NCBI RefSeq assembly: GCF_963259705.1
Contig: NC_081840.1
Location: forward strand, 149,827,549 to 149,891,548
From: Myotis daubentonii
Taxonomy: Eukaryota > Chordata > Mammalia > Chiroptera > Vespertilionidae
DNA: 64,000 nt
Direction: 5' to 3'
The translations under genes and the position numbers were made by a program. Positions within the stretch are counted from its first letter, which is position 1, and every line of letters starts with the position of its first letter. The notes beneath the pieces were generated by a model, which saw only the letters and a list, made by a program, of their open reading frames with translations, had not been told where the DNA came from and did not search any database. Of the stretch, positions 34,932 to 46,516 are shown piece by piece.

Positions 34932-35189
34932 TTTCTTTTTTTAAAAAAATCCTCACCCAAAAATATTTTTCCATTGATTTTTAGGGAGAGTGGAAGAGAG
35001 AAGGAAAGGCAGAGAGAAATATGGGTGTGAGAGGAACACATCAATTGGTTGCCACCTGCAGGAGCCCCTACCAGGGCCTGGGCCAGGCAGGAGCCTGCAA
35101 CCGAGGCACATGCCCTCGACTGGAATCATACCCCGGAGCCTTCAGTCCACAGGCCGATGCTCCATCCACTTTGCCAAACCAGCTAGGAC
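34932..35189 (-). mobile_element. Ves-related SINE
   Basis: Minus-strand copy ending CCAAACCAGCTAGGA. Duplication TTGACCTRAGTTCT at 34,918-34,931 and 35,190-35,203. Confidence 0.88.
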
Positions 35190-35639
35190 TTGACCTGAGT
35201 TCTAAAACAGACTCAAGTCCTTCTGACCAATGTTGCAGAAGAATGCTCTGATTCAAGGTCAGGGCACAGGTGTGATAGATAAGCAACATTCAACTGAAAG
35301 CAAAAGCCCTATTAATGATGGCATCATAGTTTCACCTTGGTAGACCAAAAGACAACACCGAGATGACTGAGGTGCTTTCCATTACAGAATCTAATTTCCA
35401 TCACACTAATCTAATCGGTGAAAGCCAGAAGATGGACGTGGGACCGGGACAATGGCGCTTTTGGTGGTGGCCGGAAAAGGCACTGACTGAGAATGGTGAC
35501 AAAGAGAGCCAGAGGACCTGGGAGAAAGGACTTGCTCTACTCGGAGATGGAAGGTGTGCTCCTTCCATGCTGAGCAGCAGATTCTGTAGCCGTTTTCAGG
35601 AGCAAACAAGGCACAGCTACTGTCTGTTACCCAAAGACA

Positions 35640-36190
35640 ACTTTTATTTAAATCCCCAAACAAGAGGCACTTACTTTGTGCCTACTCTGTACCGGGCATA
35701 CTTCTAGGCAACAGGAACAAAAGAAAAAGTTCTGTTTGGCGGAGCTTCCATTCTAGCTGGGAGACAGGTAGTGTGTATTAATGGACAACGAAGGGAAATA
35801 ACTGCAGATGGAGAGAAGGCTACAAAAACTGACATCGTGGAATGGACTTGAAAATGCGAAGGAGGGAGGGAGGGCTGTAACAATGTACCTAGGTAGTTGT
35901 CGAGGTCCGCTCTGAGGTCAGGGTGAGGTGTGAATGGTGAGAAGGAGGCAGCCTGGGAAAGATGTTGGGAAAATGTGTTTTCATAGCCCAGAAGTGGGAC
36001 TCTAGCGTGTCCAAAGAACAGAAAGAAAGGTCATAAGGATGGAGCCTATGAGGTAAAAAGAGAAGACATTGTGCAGGTTCTGGCAGGCCATAGAAACGAG
36101 TTTCAATATTGTTTTAATTGAGAATTTCAAGGAGGGAAGTAACACTGTTTATATTGTGTGTTTTTTAAAATGCTGTGGCTGCTGTGTATA
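35640..36190 (+). mobile_element. Old mammalian interspersed repeat
   Basis: TTACTTTGTGCCTACTCTGT, ACCGGGCATACTTCTAGGCA, GCTTCCATTCTAGCTGGGAG and, later, TTCTGGCAGGCCATAG and GCTGTGGCTGCTGTGT run in an order common to an ancient mammalian repeat. Family name uncertain. Confidence 0.4.
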
Positions 36191-36857
36191 TTGTATTGTT
36201 TGGGAATGAGAAAAAGAAAAGTAAACTTCATATTGAAAAATTTTGCCAAGTTTCCTTTAATAAAAAAATAAAATCAGGTTTTAAAACATGAAACATTTGT
36301 TTTATCCTCCTCATGTGTATCTGAATGTCAGATGTCTTTAATAAAGGCTTAGCACAGTGTATTTGTTATTTGACTGTTCTTTAATTCATGTTGTGAAAAT
36401 ATCTCCAAGGAAAGGAGTAAGGTTTAATAAAGCCTGAGTGAGGGCCTCAGCATGGGCGGGGTGGCCGGGAAGTGGGAAGGAGATTGGAGGGGAGTGGATA
36501 ACACATGGAATGTAAATATCAGCACAAATCAGAGGTCAGCAATGAAAACATGACTTATGAAAAAGTGTTTAAAGGAGGACTGAGGTAAATAATTAAACTT
36601 ATCCTAATAAAACTACAAGTATAAAATGATGACAGGAAATAGATTTGTATATTTTAGAGACAGCATAAACATCTTGTCTTGACTTAGTAAGTCAAGATTT
36701 GGAAAGGGATGGTCATTAAAATGCAGGGAAGTAACAGATGCTGATGAGCACCTAGATTTTTTTTTTTAATGAAGAACTTGACCCAGTATGACATGTATGT
36801 GTGTGTTTAGTTTTCACTAAATACTAAAGTAACATATCTTTCAGAAAATGCTCTACA

Positions 36858-37078
36858 CAGGCCTTTCCAGGCATGCCTCAGTGGTTGAACATCGATCTAT
36901 GAACCAGGAGGTCACAGTCTGATTCCCAGTCAGGGCGCATACCTGGGTTGCGGGCTTGATCTCCAGTGTGGGTTGTGTAGGAGGCAGCCGATCAATGACT
37001 CTCTCTCATTGTTGATGTTTCTGTCTATCTCTCCCTCTCCCTTCCTCTCTGAAATCAATAACAATATATTAAAAAAAG
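36858..37078 (+). mobile_element. Ves SINE
   Basis: Variant head (GAACCAGGAGGTCACAGTCT), tail CTCCCTCTCCCTTCCTCTCT. Confidence 0.88.
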
Positions 37079-39017
37079 AAAATACACAAAACAAAAACAA
37101 TACAAAAGGGCAAAAAAATGTTTCTATGTCCTATATATTACCAAAGAAACCGCTGTTTTAAACATTCTGATTTATATTTTTCAGTCTTTGGGGGAGTTTT
37201 ATATTGTCCCTGTCATTTTGTTGACTGCTTTTATTGCATAATGTATATACACATATATTACTTTATGTGCATTTTCTTATTTTTCTACAATAAGCCTATA
37301 TTAGTAATTAAAACAGTTGAATACAGTAGCATAATAAAATTGATTACTATTCTACAATGAAAAACTGGTAAAATGCTGTTTTCTAAAATTAGTTAGACTT
37401 GTAAATTTATAAGTAAAAGAGAAAACAAATTTTTCTTTCAGCTTAAGTGTTATCCGAGCATCATTTAATCCTCCATTCCATGTGTGTATCTTCTATGAAT
37501 TTAGCACCATGCGATGCAGTGTGGGGGACACAAAGGGAGTAGAAAATGCTATGCTGGCCTTGAATCTCAGGAGAAAATTGGTTACTGATGAAATGTGAGA
37601 GTTCTCAGAAAAAACATGATGGTTGAGGTCTCCAATGGAGGAAGAGAAAGTGTCTGTCTTGTGGAAGAATTACATTTAGAGGAAAAGAGAAGACATGGGG
37701 AGAGGCGAACCAAAGCAATGTGACGTCACAGAAGCTAAGGGAAAGGAGAGTCAGGGCAAGGAATGATTCTTTTCTTTCCTCTCTGCTTTTATTTACTTTC
37801 ATTCCATCTTTGCTCATGAAACATTTATCAAACACCTACTCTCTGCCAGGTGTTGCTGGGGACATAGCAGTGAGAATTGTACCGTGTAAGGGAGGACAGG
37901 ATGAGAGGGCTATGGAGATTACAGAGCTTTGCACACATGACAATTAATGATCAACGCTATCAGTTGATCACAGCATCAAAATAAGAATCTAAATTAATCA
38001 AGGACAGGATCAGGAGATTACTAAATTAGGGACTTGATACAACTAACCAAATATTTAAGGATATTTATTTTTTCCATGTGGATATAGCCTAGAGCAGTGT
38101 GCCCTGAGGAGAGCCAAAATTGTCCCTGATGGACAACTACTGGCTTGAAATAAACATTCAGCAATTAAATAAAACTTATGTGTATAGTAAATAATATTAG
38201 AGCCACGCTAGAGGAGAACTCTTCCATCTTTTGATAAATAAAATTTATCTTGTTCACATAAGAATCTGCTGGTGGTGTAGAGTTAGGGAGGGGATATAGT
38301 CATTGGAAGCCCAGATTCCTGCCACCTTTTCCCTCCTCAATGTGTGCCTTTCCTGATTTCCCTGAGTGTCAGCATCTAACTGGCAGGCAAAAGAAGAGAG
38401 AGTATAGGACCACACAGGTGGTTTCTGTGGACAAGGTCTGAAGAGAATATAGCACTTCTTTTCACATTCCATGAGCCAAAGTGGAGTCACATTTCCACTG
38501 CCAAGTAGGCTGAAAAACACTGGCCAGCTGTGAGTCCAGGAGGAAAAAGAAATATGCTTCCTGAGCAATTAGCCTGTCACTGCCAGTAAACCAACAGTTA
38601 CCTTGGACCTCAAATGGACCTTTGTCCTTAATTATCAGGTTCCCATGTCTACATGAGTCCAGTTGATAAAACTGTTATATGAATCTCCATATATCTTATT
38701 GCCTTGTAAACCTCTGCATTAGAGACAGCAGGATTGAGTTTCAGTTGCTAAAGGAAAGCAACCAAATAAATAAGGGATTCTGTGCTGAGAGACACATAGT
38801 TACTATGCAAATAACTTTATAAGCCGTTGCGGGGAATGACCAATGCTGGCCTTCAGAGAGATGCGGAACAGAACGCTGAGTGTTATGATTAAAGTCACAG
38901 ATTGGTTCAGACTGTGCTGCCCAGGTTTCCTCAGACTGACATGGGTGACTCTGAGTATGGATGTGGGTACAGTTACTTCGTATCTATATTGTAGTTGAGA
39001 CACACAAAACATCAGTC
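37079..39017. other. Intergenic, old repeat trace
   Basis: CAAACACCTACTCTCTGCCA near 37,830 is old-repeat text. No gene. Confidence 0.4.
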
Positions 39018-39590
39018 ATCAAGAGTGATCCCACTTCTAGGAATATATCCCAAGAATCTAGAAACACCAATCAGAAAGGATATGTACACCCCTATGTTCA
39101 TAGCAGCACAATTCACCATAGCTAAGATTTGGAAACAGCCTAAGTGCCCATCAGCAGATGAGTGGATTAAAAAACTGTGGTGCATCTACACAATGGAATA
39201 CTACACTGCTATAAAAAGGAAGGTACTCCTACCATTTGCAATAGCATGGATGGACCTGGAGAGCATTATGCTAAGTGGAATAAGCCAGTTGGAGAAAGAT
39301 AAATATTACATGATCTCACTCATTTGTGGAATATAATGAACAACATAAACTGATGAACAAAAACAGTTCCAGAGACAGAGAAGCATTGATCACATGCTCA
39401 AACCTCAGAGGGAAGGTAGGGGAGGGTGGGGTAAGGGGGAAAGATCAACCAAAGGACTTGTATGCATGCATATAAGCATAACCAGTGGACACAGACACCA
39501 GGGGTGAGGGCATGAGTGGGGGCGGTGGCAGTGGGGGGATAAGGACACATATGTAATATCTTAATAAAGAAAGAATATATATATAATTCT
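39018..39590 (+). mobile_element. LINE-1 3' end (ORF2 C-terminus and 3' UTR)
   Basis: 39,018-39,336 reads the ORF2 C-terminal text PLLGIYPKNLETPI, MFIAAQFTIAKIWKQ and MEYYTAIKRK. A G-rich 3' UTR and an AATAAAG signal follow near 39,566. It is a 5'-truncated insertion. Confidence 0.9.
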
Positions 39591-40675
39591 ATAAGCTAAA
39601 GGGAAAATACTAAAAAAAGAAAAGAAAATGAAAGCCTTCGTTAAAATCATCTGAAATGATAACTCACTCAGTTTCTCAGATCTATGATTTATTTAAAAAA
39701 TAGAATAACAATCAGTTTTTTAAACAGTATTAGTGCATCACACTTCCTGTTCTTTTGTTGTTCTTTTGTTATTTGCACTTTTATCATCATTTACCAAATA
39801 AGCTAGGCAGTACTTACACTGCTCAGACTATAAGACCAATTTCTGCACACCACAAGCAAACAGGAACACCCTCCAAAAAGTAATGCAATAGCCCCCTAGC
39901 TCGGAGCATGTTGGAAAGGGGCCTCTTCCAGGGCACTGAGAAGATTGATGACCAGATAAACAAGTAAGTATTATATTTGGATCTTCTAGCACATTCTTGC
40001 TGGGAAACAACATTGTAAATGTGATTTGTTGCCTAGCCTAGATGCAAAGATCTATGTAGCTTGTAATGTAACTAAAATACAAAATCATGGAAAAGCCTGG
40101 ATTAGACCATAAATATTGCTAAATTCCTTCTATTAGATTTGGAGGCAGAAAGACATGGTTAAGTAGCAACTGGGGCTCATAGTAACGAACTCAGAGCATC
40201 ACTGGATGAATCAAAAGACAGGAGATAGAAGACATCTGGCACCACGTGAGACTAAGGAGGTTGGTTCTGTGTCACTCTCTTTCCTTCCCTTTCCTTCCAG
40301 CTCAATGCAATTATCTTTACTTACATGTGTTTCTATGTTGTGCTGAAGTACACATACAATGGTATTTTTGCAAAATAAAATAGAGAGTTGCTGTATCTAG
40401 GCCATTCTAGAAGCAGTGTGAGACTTGGAAAAATTCCTTTGTGTGTATCCCCCTCTCAGTAGGAAAAGTCTGTTCAGAGAAAATCAAGTCAAAATAATTT
40501 TTTGGATCAGCCATGATGGGAAATAAACATTAGTGTATTGATCATATAGCTGAATAGTTTTTATATATGTGTAAGAAGACCACTTTGCCTTGGATATATA
40601 GCCTAGGCCTCTATGAAAGTTTTAACAGCATTTCTTTTTTTCTTTTTTTTTAAAGCACTGACTTTTATTTATTTA
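39591..40675. other. Intergenic, nothing recognised
   Basis: No coding pattern or repeat head. Confidence 0.5.
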
Positions 40676-40847
40676 CTAGAGGCCCAATGCATGAAATTCC
40701 TGCAAGAGTAGGCCTTCCTTCCCTCAGCTGCCGGCACCGGCTTCCCTCTGGCACTCAGGACCTGGGCTTCCCTCGAAGCCCTGGCTTCGTCCAAATCTTA
40801 TGCTAATTACTGGTCTAATTAGCATATTACACTTTCCTTATTATAGA
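40676..40847 (-). mobile_element. Short Helitron (HeliBat type), 172 bp
   Basis: The minus strand starts TCTATAATAAGG, has TAATATGCTAATTAG and ends GCATTGGGCCTCTAG before T. The hairpin is decayed. A Ves SINE abuts it on the right. Confidence 0.8.
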
Positions 40848-40851
40848 TTTT

Positions 40852-41076
40852 AAAATTATTTTTATTTTTATTGATTTCAGAGAGGAAGGGAGAGGGAGAG
40901 GGAGTGATAGAGATAGAAACATTAATGATGAGAGAGAATCATTGCTCGGCTGCCTCTTGCATGTCTCCTACTGGGGATTGAGCCAGCAACCCAGGCATGT
41001 ACCCTTGACCAAAATCAAACCTGGGACCCTTCAATCTGCAGGCAGTTCTCTATCTACTGAGCTGAACCAGCCAAGG
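40852..41076 (-). mobile_element. Ves SINE
   Basis: TTTTATTGATTTCAGAGAGG to GAGCTGAACCAGCCAAGG; abuts the short Helitron on the left. Confidence 0.9.
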
Positions 41077-41094
41077 CTCATTTTCTATTTATAA

Positions 41095-41552
41095 CCTCCT
41101 TTTTCTGACTCACTGCCCCACACCAACAAAATAAATCCTAAGATGAGGGAAGGCTGGCCTGGGCGGACATGGCTAACTGACCAGCAGACACGGTAGAGCT
41201 GTTGTGGCCAACATGCTCCAACCCCCTTTGCTTTTAAGAAGGCTCCTGTAACTAGTTCTGGACAATGCTTGTGAGTGAAAGTAATGTGAGTGACTTCCAG
41301 GCCAATGTGATCAGAAATCCAGCATGAGCTCTTCATGCTACCTTCTCCTTCTGGAGCCATATATTGAAGAGGGCAGCACCACGAGCCAGACGAAGCCTAA
41401 ATCTGAGTCACTACTTGGAGGAGAGCTAACTAGGAAAGCTCTTTAACTAACACATTCACCTTAGATGCAGCCTGATTGAAAAATAAATAATAGAGTACAG
41501 ATATATTGGTACAGCTTGTTTGGGTTGTTAGAATACCCTTACTGATACACAG
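41095..41552. mobile_element. Possible ancient LTR
   Basis: The end AATACCCTTACTGATACACA and the middle CATATATTGAAGAGGGCAGC look like an old mammalian LTR. Low certainty. Confidence 0.35.
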
Positions 41553-42240
41553 CACAATTGGCCAGATTGGGACTGGTCTGAAGATGAATGTCAAAGAAAT
41601 AATATCACCTATAAATGTTTACAGGGGTTTATAGGAGGATTAGTCATTGTGGTCTGTCTGGAGAAGTGAAGGTTTACTTGAGAAGACAGGTTAGCTGCCT
41701 CCTGAGAATGAGTAAAAAGAGAAGAAGAGGGAGAGAGACCTGAGCAGGATCATGAGCACAAGCATTGTGTTTGAACTGTGCAATGTATGTCTGCAACACA
41801 ACCAGTGGACAAGTTTGGCTTGGGGGTAAATTTGAGAAATGATTTTTGGAGGTTAGGAACTTTCTGGAGTGAATGGAAGGGGGCTCTGAATACTGTGCCA
41901 AGAACCTGATTCAATTGAACGAGACTCGCTTGAGACTTTTACATGGTGCTATGGCAATGTGAACGATGACTTCAGGAAGAAGTGAGGAGACAGGTAAGGT
42001 GCTGAGGAGAATGGGCAGCAGGTGGAAAACAATAGGGAGCACAGACTCTCTGCTGCTCTCAGATCTGTTCTCCTCTCCACCGAAAGGATGTCTTCGGCCT
42101 GGCCTGTGCTCTTTCATATGTGCACCAGTCTTTCTTGTCCAGTCAATGGCCTTTGCCTCCTTCTTACTTGCTAACAAATATCTGAGTTTGTTAGTGGCAG
42201 AAATGTGTGCTGTTCTGGAGATGGGTTGGAGTTGTTTCAA
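41553..42240. other. Intergenic, no gene supported
   Basis: Overlapping frames of about 100-135 codons on both strands at 41.9-42.3 kb have no domain and run into the HAL1; not taken as genes. Confidence 0.45.
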
Positions 42241-42254
42241 GTTAGTCATTTCCA
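42241..42254. repeat. HAL1 target-site duplication, left
   Basis: GTTAGTCATTTCCA, matching 44230-44243 with one mismatch. Confidence 0.9.
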
Positions 42255-44229
42255 CCCGGAAACCAAGATGGCGGCATAGGTAAACACCGGAGATTGCTGC
42301 CTCGCACAACCACTTCAAAAATACAACTAAAAGACAGAACGGACATCACCTAGAACCACAGGAAGGCTGGCTGAGGGGAAATTCTACAACTAGAAGGAAA
42401 AAGAATAGCATACCAAGACTCAGAGGTGTTGCGGTGTGGACATAAAATACTAAGGTGCGGAGGTGCGTGCGGAGGGGGCTGGCGGCTGAAGGCGCAGTTG
42501 TCTGTTTCAATTGGGAGGGAGTCTGAGGCTCTGAGCTCCAGTTCCGGGAGAGTCTCTGGGGACCCAGACTCAAATGGGAAAAGCGGGACTGTCTGGCATC
42601 AGTCGGAACTCGAGGGCAGCTTTCTCTCCAAGGTACTTGCAGCAATTGCTGGGACACTGAGAGGCAGAGCCTCTGGGGACAGGACTGAGAGCAGCCATAA
42701 CTGCTTGCTCTGCCCGCCCTGTTGATCCCCTGGGACCCGCCCCACCCAAGCCTTGCACAGAGGCATTTGCTGGATAGCCTCAGGCAAAGGCTAGATTAGC
42801 ACCTCCCTAGAGGACAGAAGTTCTCCCACTGCAGACACAGCTGATTCTCACAGCCAGTTAGCCTGGAGGTCAAATCCCCCCCAGTATTACCTACAACAAT
42901 CAAGGTTTAACTACAACAAGACTGAGCACAAAGACCACTAGGGGGTGCACCAAGAAAGCATAAAAAATGCGGAGACAAAGAAACAGGACACAAATGACAG
43001 AAATGGAGGAAAGCAAACTGCTGGATAGAGAGTTCAAAACCACACTTTTAAGGTCTCTCAAGAACTGTCTAGAAGCCGCCGATAAATTTTGTAAGGCCCT
43101 CGAAAAGACTGGTGAGACTGCCGATAAATGTAGTGAGATCCTCAAGAAATCTAATGAGAGCCTTGATGTTGTGATAAAGGACCAACTAGAAATTAAGCAT
43201 ACACTGACTGAAATAAAGAATATTATACAGACTCCCAACAGCAGACCAGAGGAGCACAAGAATCAAGTCAAAGATTTGAAATGCGAAGAAGCAAAAAACA
43301 CCCAACCAGAAAAGCAAAATGAAAAAAGAATCCAAAAATACAAAGATAGTGTAAGGAGCCTCTGGGACAGCTTCAAGCGTACCAACATCCAAATTATAGG
43401 GGTGCCAGAAGATGAGAGAGACCAAGATATTGAAAACCTATTTGAAGAAATAATGACAGAAAACTTCCCCTACCTGGTGAAAGAAATAGACTTCCAAGTC
43501 CAGGAAGCACAGAGAACCCCAAACAAAAGGAATCCAAAGAGGACCACACCAAGACACATCATAATTAAAATGCCAAGAGCAAAAGACAAAGAGAGAATCT
43601 TAAAAGCAGCAAGAGAAAGAAACTCAGTTACCTACAAGAGAGTACCCATATGACTGTCAGCTGATTTCTCAACAGAAACTTTGCAGGCCAGAAGGGAGTG
43701 GCAAGAAATATTCAAAGTGATGAATGCCCAGAACCTACAACCAAGATTACTTTATCCAGCAAAGCTATCATTCAGAATTGAAAGTCAGATAAAGAGCTTC
43801 ACAGATAAGGAAAAGCTAAAGGAGTTCATCACCACCAAACCAGTATTATATGAAATGCTGAAAGGTATCCTTTAAGAAGAGGAAGAAGAAGAAAAAGGTA
43901 AAGATACAAATTATGAACAACAAATGCACATCTATCAACAAGTGAATCTAAGAATCAAGTGAATAAATAATCTGATGAACAGAATGAACTGGTGATCATA
44001 ATAGAATCAGGGACATAGAAAGGGAATAGACTGACTATTCTTGGGGGGGGAAAGGGGTGTGGGAGATGCGGGAAGAGACTGGACAAAAATCGTGCAGCTA
44101 TGGATGAGGACAGTGGGTGTGGAGTGAGGGCGGAGGGTGGGGTGGGAACTGGGTGGAGGGGAGATATGGGGGAAAAAAGAGGAACAAATGTAATAATCTG
44201 AACAATAAAGATTTAATTAAAAAAAAAAA
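42255..44229 (+). mobile_element. Full-length HAL1 (half-L1) non-LTR retrotransposon
   Basis: The element has a GC-rich 5' UTR starting with an AAGATGGCGGC-type motif, one ORF1-like frame, a short G-rich 3' UTR and a polyadenylation signal with A tail. Only about 350 bp separate the ORF1 end from the tail, so there is no ORF2; this defines HAL1 elements, which depend on L1 for reverse transcriptase. Near-perfect 14-bp duplications flank it (GTTAGTCATTTCCA at 42241, GTCAGTCATTTCCA at 44230), so both ends are intact and the insertion is fairly young. Confidence 0.9.
42967..43878 (+). pseudogene. HAL1 ORF1 protein, one internal stop
   Basis: The frame gives about 302 codons. Residues roughly 10-100 are heptad-like and Lys/Glu-rich (coiled coil); then comes an RRM-like part with NIQIIGVPEDERDQDIENLF and a C-terminal nucleic-acid-binding domain including PRHIIIKMPRAKDKERIL and ending YEMLKGIL. 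L1 ORF1p has the same order. A TGA at 43651-43653 interrupts it where the second copy in this window reads Gly, so one substitution broke the frame. Confidence 0.88.
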
Positions 44230-44243
44230 GTCAGTCATTTCCA
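44230..44243. repeat. HAL1 target-site duplication, right
   Basis: GTCAGTCATTTCCA, directly after the A tail. Confidence 0.9.
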
Positions 44244-44439
44244 TCACATTCCTCTGTAGCTACGGAGGTGAAGTTACGGAGGGACTGTGAGTCAGGACTG
44301 AAATGCCAGGAAAGCCTGCCGAGAGTATCTGGGAACTTCTTTCCTTCCCTGATAGAAGGAAAGAAATCTTAAGGAAAGAAATCTTTACTCTTCCTCACTC
44401 CCTTCTCTTCTTTCTTTTTGAAAGACTTGCTTTATAGCC

Positions 44440-44600
44440 AGCTGCAAACATTTTACAGTTTAACCAAATGTTTGTGAAGTGTTTTCACATGCCTCATCTT
44501 ATTTGATCCTCACAGAAGTCCTGGAGTAGGTAGATAGGAGACTCGATAGAATCCTATTTTCTTTTCATTAGCCAGAAAATGGAGATTTATTGGCTATATT
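44440..44600 (-). mobile_element. MIR/L2-type repeat
   Basis: GCCTCATCTTATTTGATCCT, CACAGAAGTCCTGGAGTAGG and CAGAAAATGGAGATT are old mammalian antisense repeat text. Confidence 0.5.
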
Positions 44601-45033
44601 CCCTGTGCTAAACTTTACTTGATGACATTATGGAGAGGCCAAACCTGGAGATACTCCCCACCTCCAGATTTGTTGTCATCGGAGGTAATTAGATGTCTTT
44701 ATAGATTAAGTCACAGTTAGTTAAGTTATTTTTTACTTGAAACTAAAAGCATATCTGACTTAAAAATTTCAAAATAAATTCTTTCTCAAAGGGCATTGGA
44801 CATTTTCATATGCTCCAACCCACTGTAAGTTGCACCTGATGATTTCACACATGGAGACACGTCTGAATCCTGAGTAAAGAGATTTTAAGCAATCAAGCTA
44901 AAACCCTTGCAAGATATGCATATAACTATTTTAGGCCCAAATTAAAGAGATATCAGACAAACCAAGATTAAAAGAGTCACATGAAAACCCTTTAAAAGCT
45001 AATAGAATTCAAGTCATCAAAGAAACATTTCTA
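44601..45033. other. Intergenic, nothing recognised
   Basis: AT-rich; no frame above about 60 codons. Confidence 0.5.
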
Positions 45034-45247
45034 GCCCTACCTGGTTTGGCTCAGTGGATAGAGCTTCGGCCTGTGGACTGAAGGGTCCTGGGTTTGATTT
45101 TGGTCAAGGGCATGTACCTTAGTTGCTGTCTCCTCCCCAACACGAACCCTGGTTGGGGCATGCGCAGGAGGCAACCAATCAATGTGTTTCTCTCACATTG
45201 ATATTTCTGTCTTTCCTTCTCTTCCACTCACTCTAAAAAATCAATGG
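45034..45247 (+). mobile_element. Ves-related SINE, divergent tail
   Basis: Head GCCCTACCTGGTTTGGCTCA; the tail ends ATCAATGGAAAAATATCCTT rather than the usual AATAAAATATATT. The copy at 51,970 shares this tail. Confidence 0.85.
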
Positions 45248-45865
45248 AAAAATATCCTTGGGTAAGGATATTTATCATCAATGACAAGAGAAGAAATAAA
45301 ACAGGCAAAGCATTCAGAAGATAGAAAGAAATCACTATATCCATAAGAAATAGTATTATTTTGCCAAAGATTTTAGCATCATTAACAAAAAAACAACACA
45401 CCTAGAATTAAAGCTTCCAAATAAGAAGTATGTAAATCTTTCTCCAGACATAAAGTTTATATATAATGTAAATAAATTCAGTGGGAGCAATAATGTTTAT
45501 ACAAAAATATACATTCTGTTCACTGAAGAAATAATTTATCAACCTTGTTAACAAATATCCTATGTAAAAGCAATTGGAAAATGACTGCATAAAAATCCTT
45601 TAAAGCCTTGAGTAAAATATGTATATTTACTGAACAACAATAACAGTTGTTCTGAAGTTTATCTCTAGAAAATAAGAAGTGAATGCGAAAAAGAACACTA
45701 TGGTGTAAAAAGCCAATATTCTGATTCTGACCCTCTTTCTAATTGAGAAAAACTTCTGTTCTGACTGTTTTCATGTATATTTTTACTTAGTGCTTTTTCA
45801 TCAGTTGAAATACCTGGCAAGATGTGTTTCCCAATAAAGTTGTATGGAATGAATACATAAACACT
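45248..45865. other. Intergenic, nothing recognised
   Basis: AT-rich; no gene. Confidence 0.5.
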
Positions 45866-46190
45866 ACTGTATTCATTTTCTGTGGCTACTGTAACAAATT
45901 ACTATGAGCTTCATGGCTTAAAATAACAAACTTATTCTATCACATTTTTTAAGTCCAAAATCAATATCATTGCACCACAATGGGGTGTCAGTGGGGCCAC
46001 ACTTTTTTTTCAGAAACTGTAGGGGAGAATCTCTTCCTTGCTTCTTCCGCCTTCTGGTGGCTGCCAGCATTCCTAGGTTTGTGGATGCATCACTCCAATC
46101 TTTAAGACAGTCATCTTCAAATCTCTCTCTGCCTTCCTTTTACAACAACACAGGAGATTGTGTTTAGAACCCATTCTGATACCAGATAAT
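45866..46190 (-). mobile_element. Ancient MLT1-like LTR
   Basis: TGTATTCATTTTCTGTGGCT, CTGTAACAAATTACTATGAG and GGCTTAAAATAACAAA are antisense MaLR-type text. A SINE follows. Confidence 0.6.
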
Positions 46191-46299
46191 TCCACTCTAA
46201 TCTCCCCATCTCAGGATTCTTACTTTTTTTTTTTTAAGTGAGTCAGTTGATTGTGGTTTACTTTTTTTTTTTTTCAATGCTTCCCTGAGGGCATGCTTC

Positions 46300-46329
46300 C
46301 CCTGATTTTTAGAGAAAGAGGAAGGAAGG

Positions 46330-46389
<60 letters not shown>

Positions 46390-46516
46390 TCGACTGATTG
46401 CCTCTTGCACACTCCCCAACCTGGGATCGAATCTGCAACCCAGGCATGTGCCCCAACCAGGAACTTTGCTGCATGGGACATCGATCCAACCAATTGAGCT
46501 GCACCGGCCAGGGCCC
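46300..46516 (-). mobile_element. Ves-related SINE with long (GA)n
   Basis: Minus-strand copy with head CACCGGCCAGGGCC at 46,503-46,516. The pyrimidine tail has expanded into a GA/CT repeat at 46,333-46,384. Two T runs lie on the left (see findings). Confidence 0.85.
46333..46384. repeat. (GA)n microsatellite
   Basis: About 26 GA units within the SINE tail. Confidence 0.95.

Noticed and set aside
41911..42318. Overlapping frames of 135 and 105 codons on opposite strands
   Set aside because: No recognisable domain, both run into or beside the HAL1 5' end, and no splice or promoter evidence.
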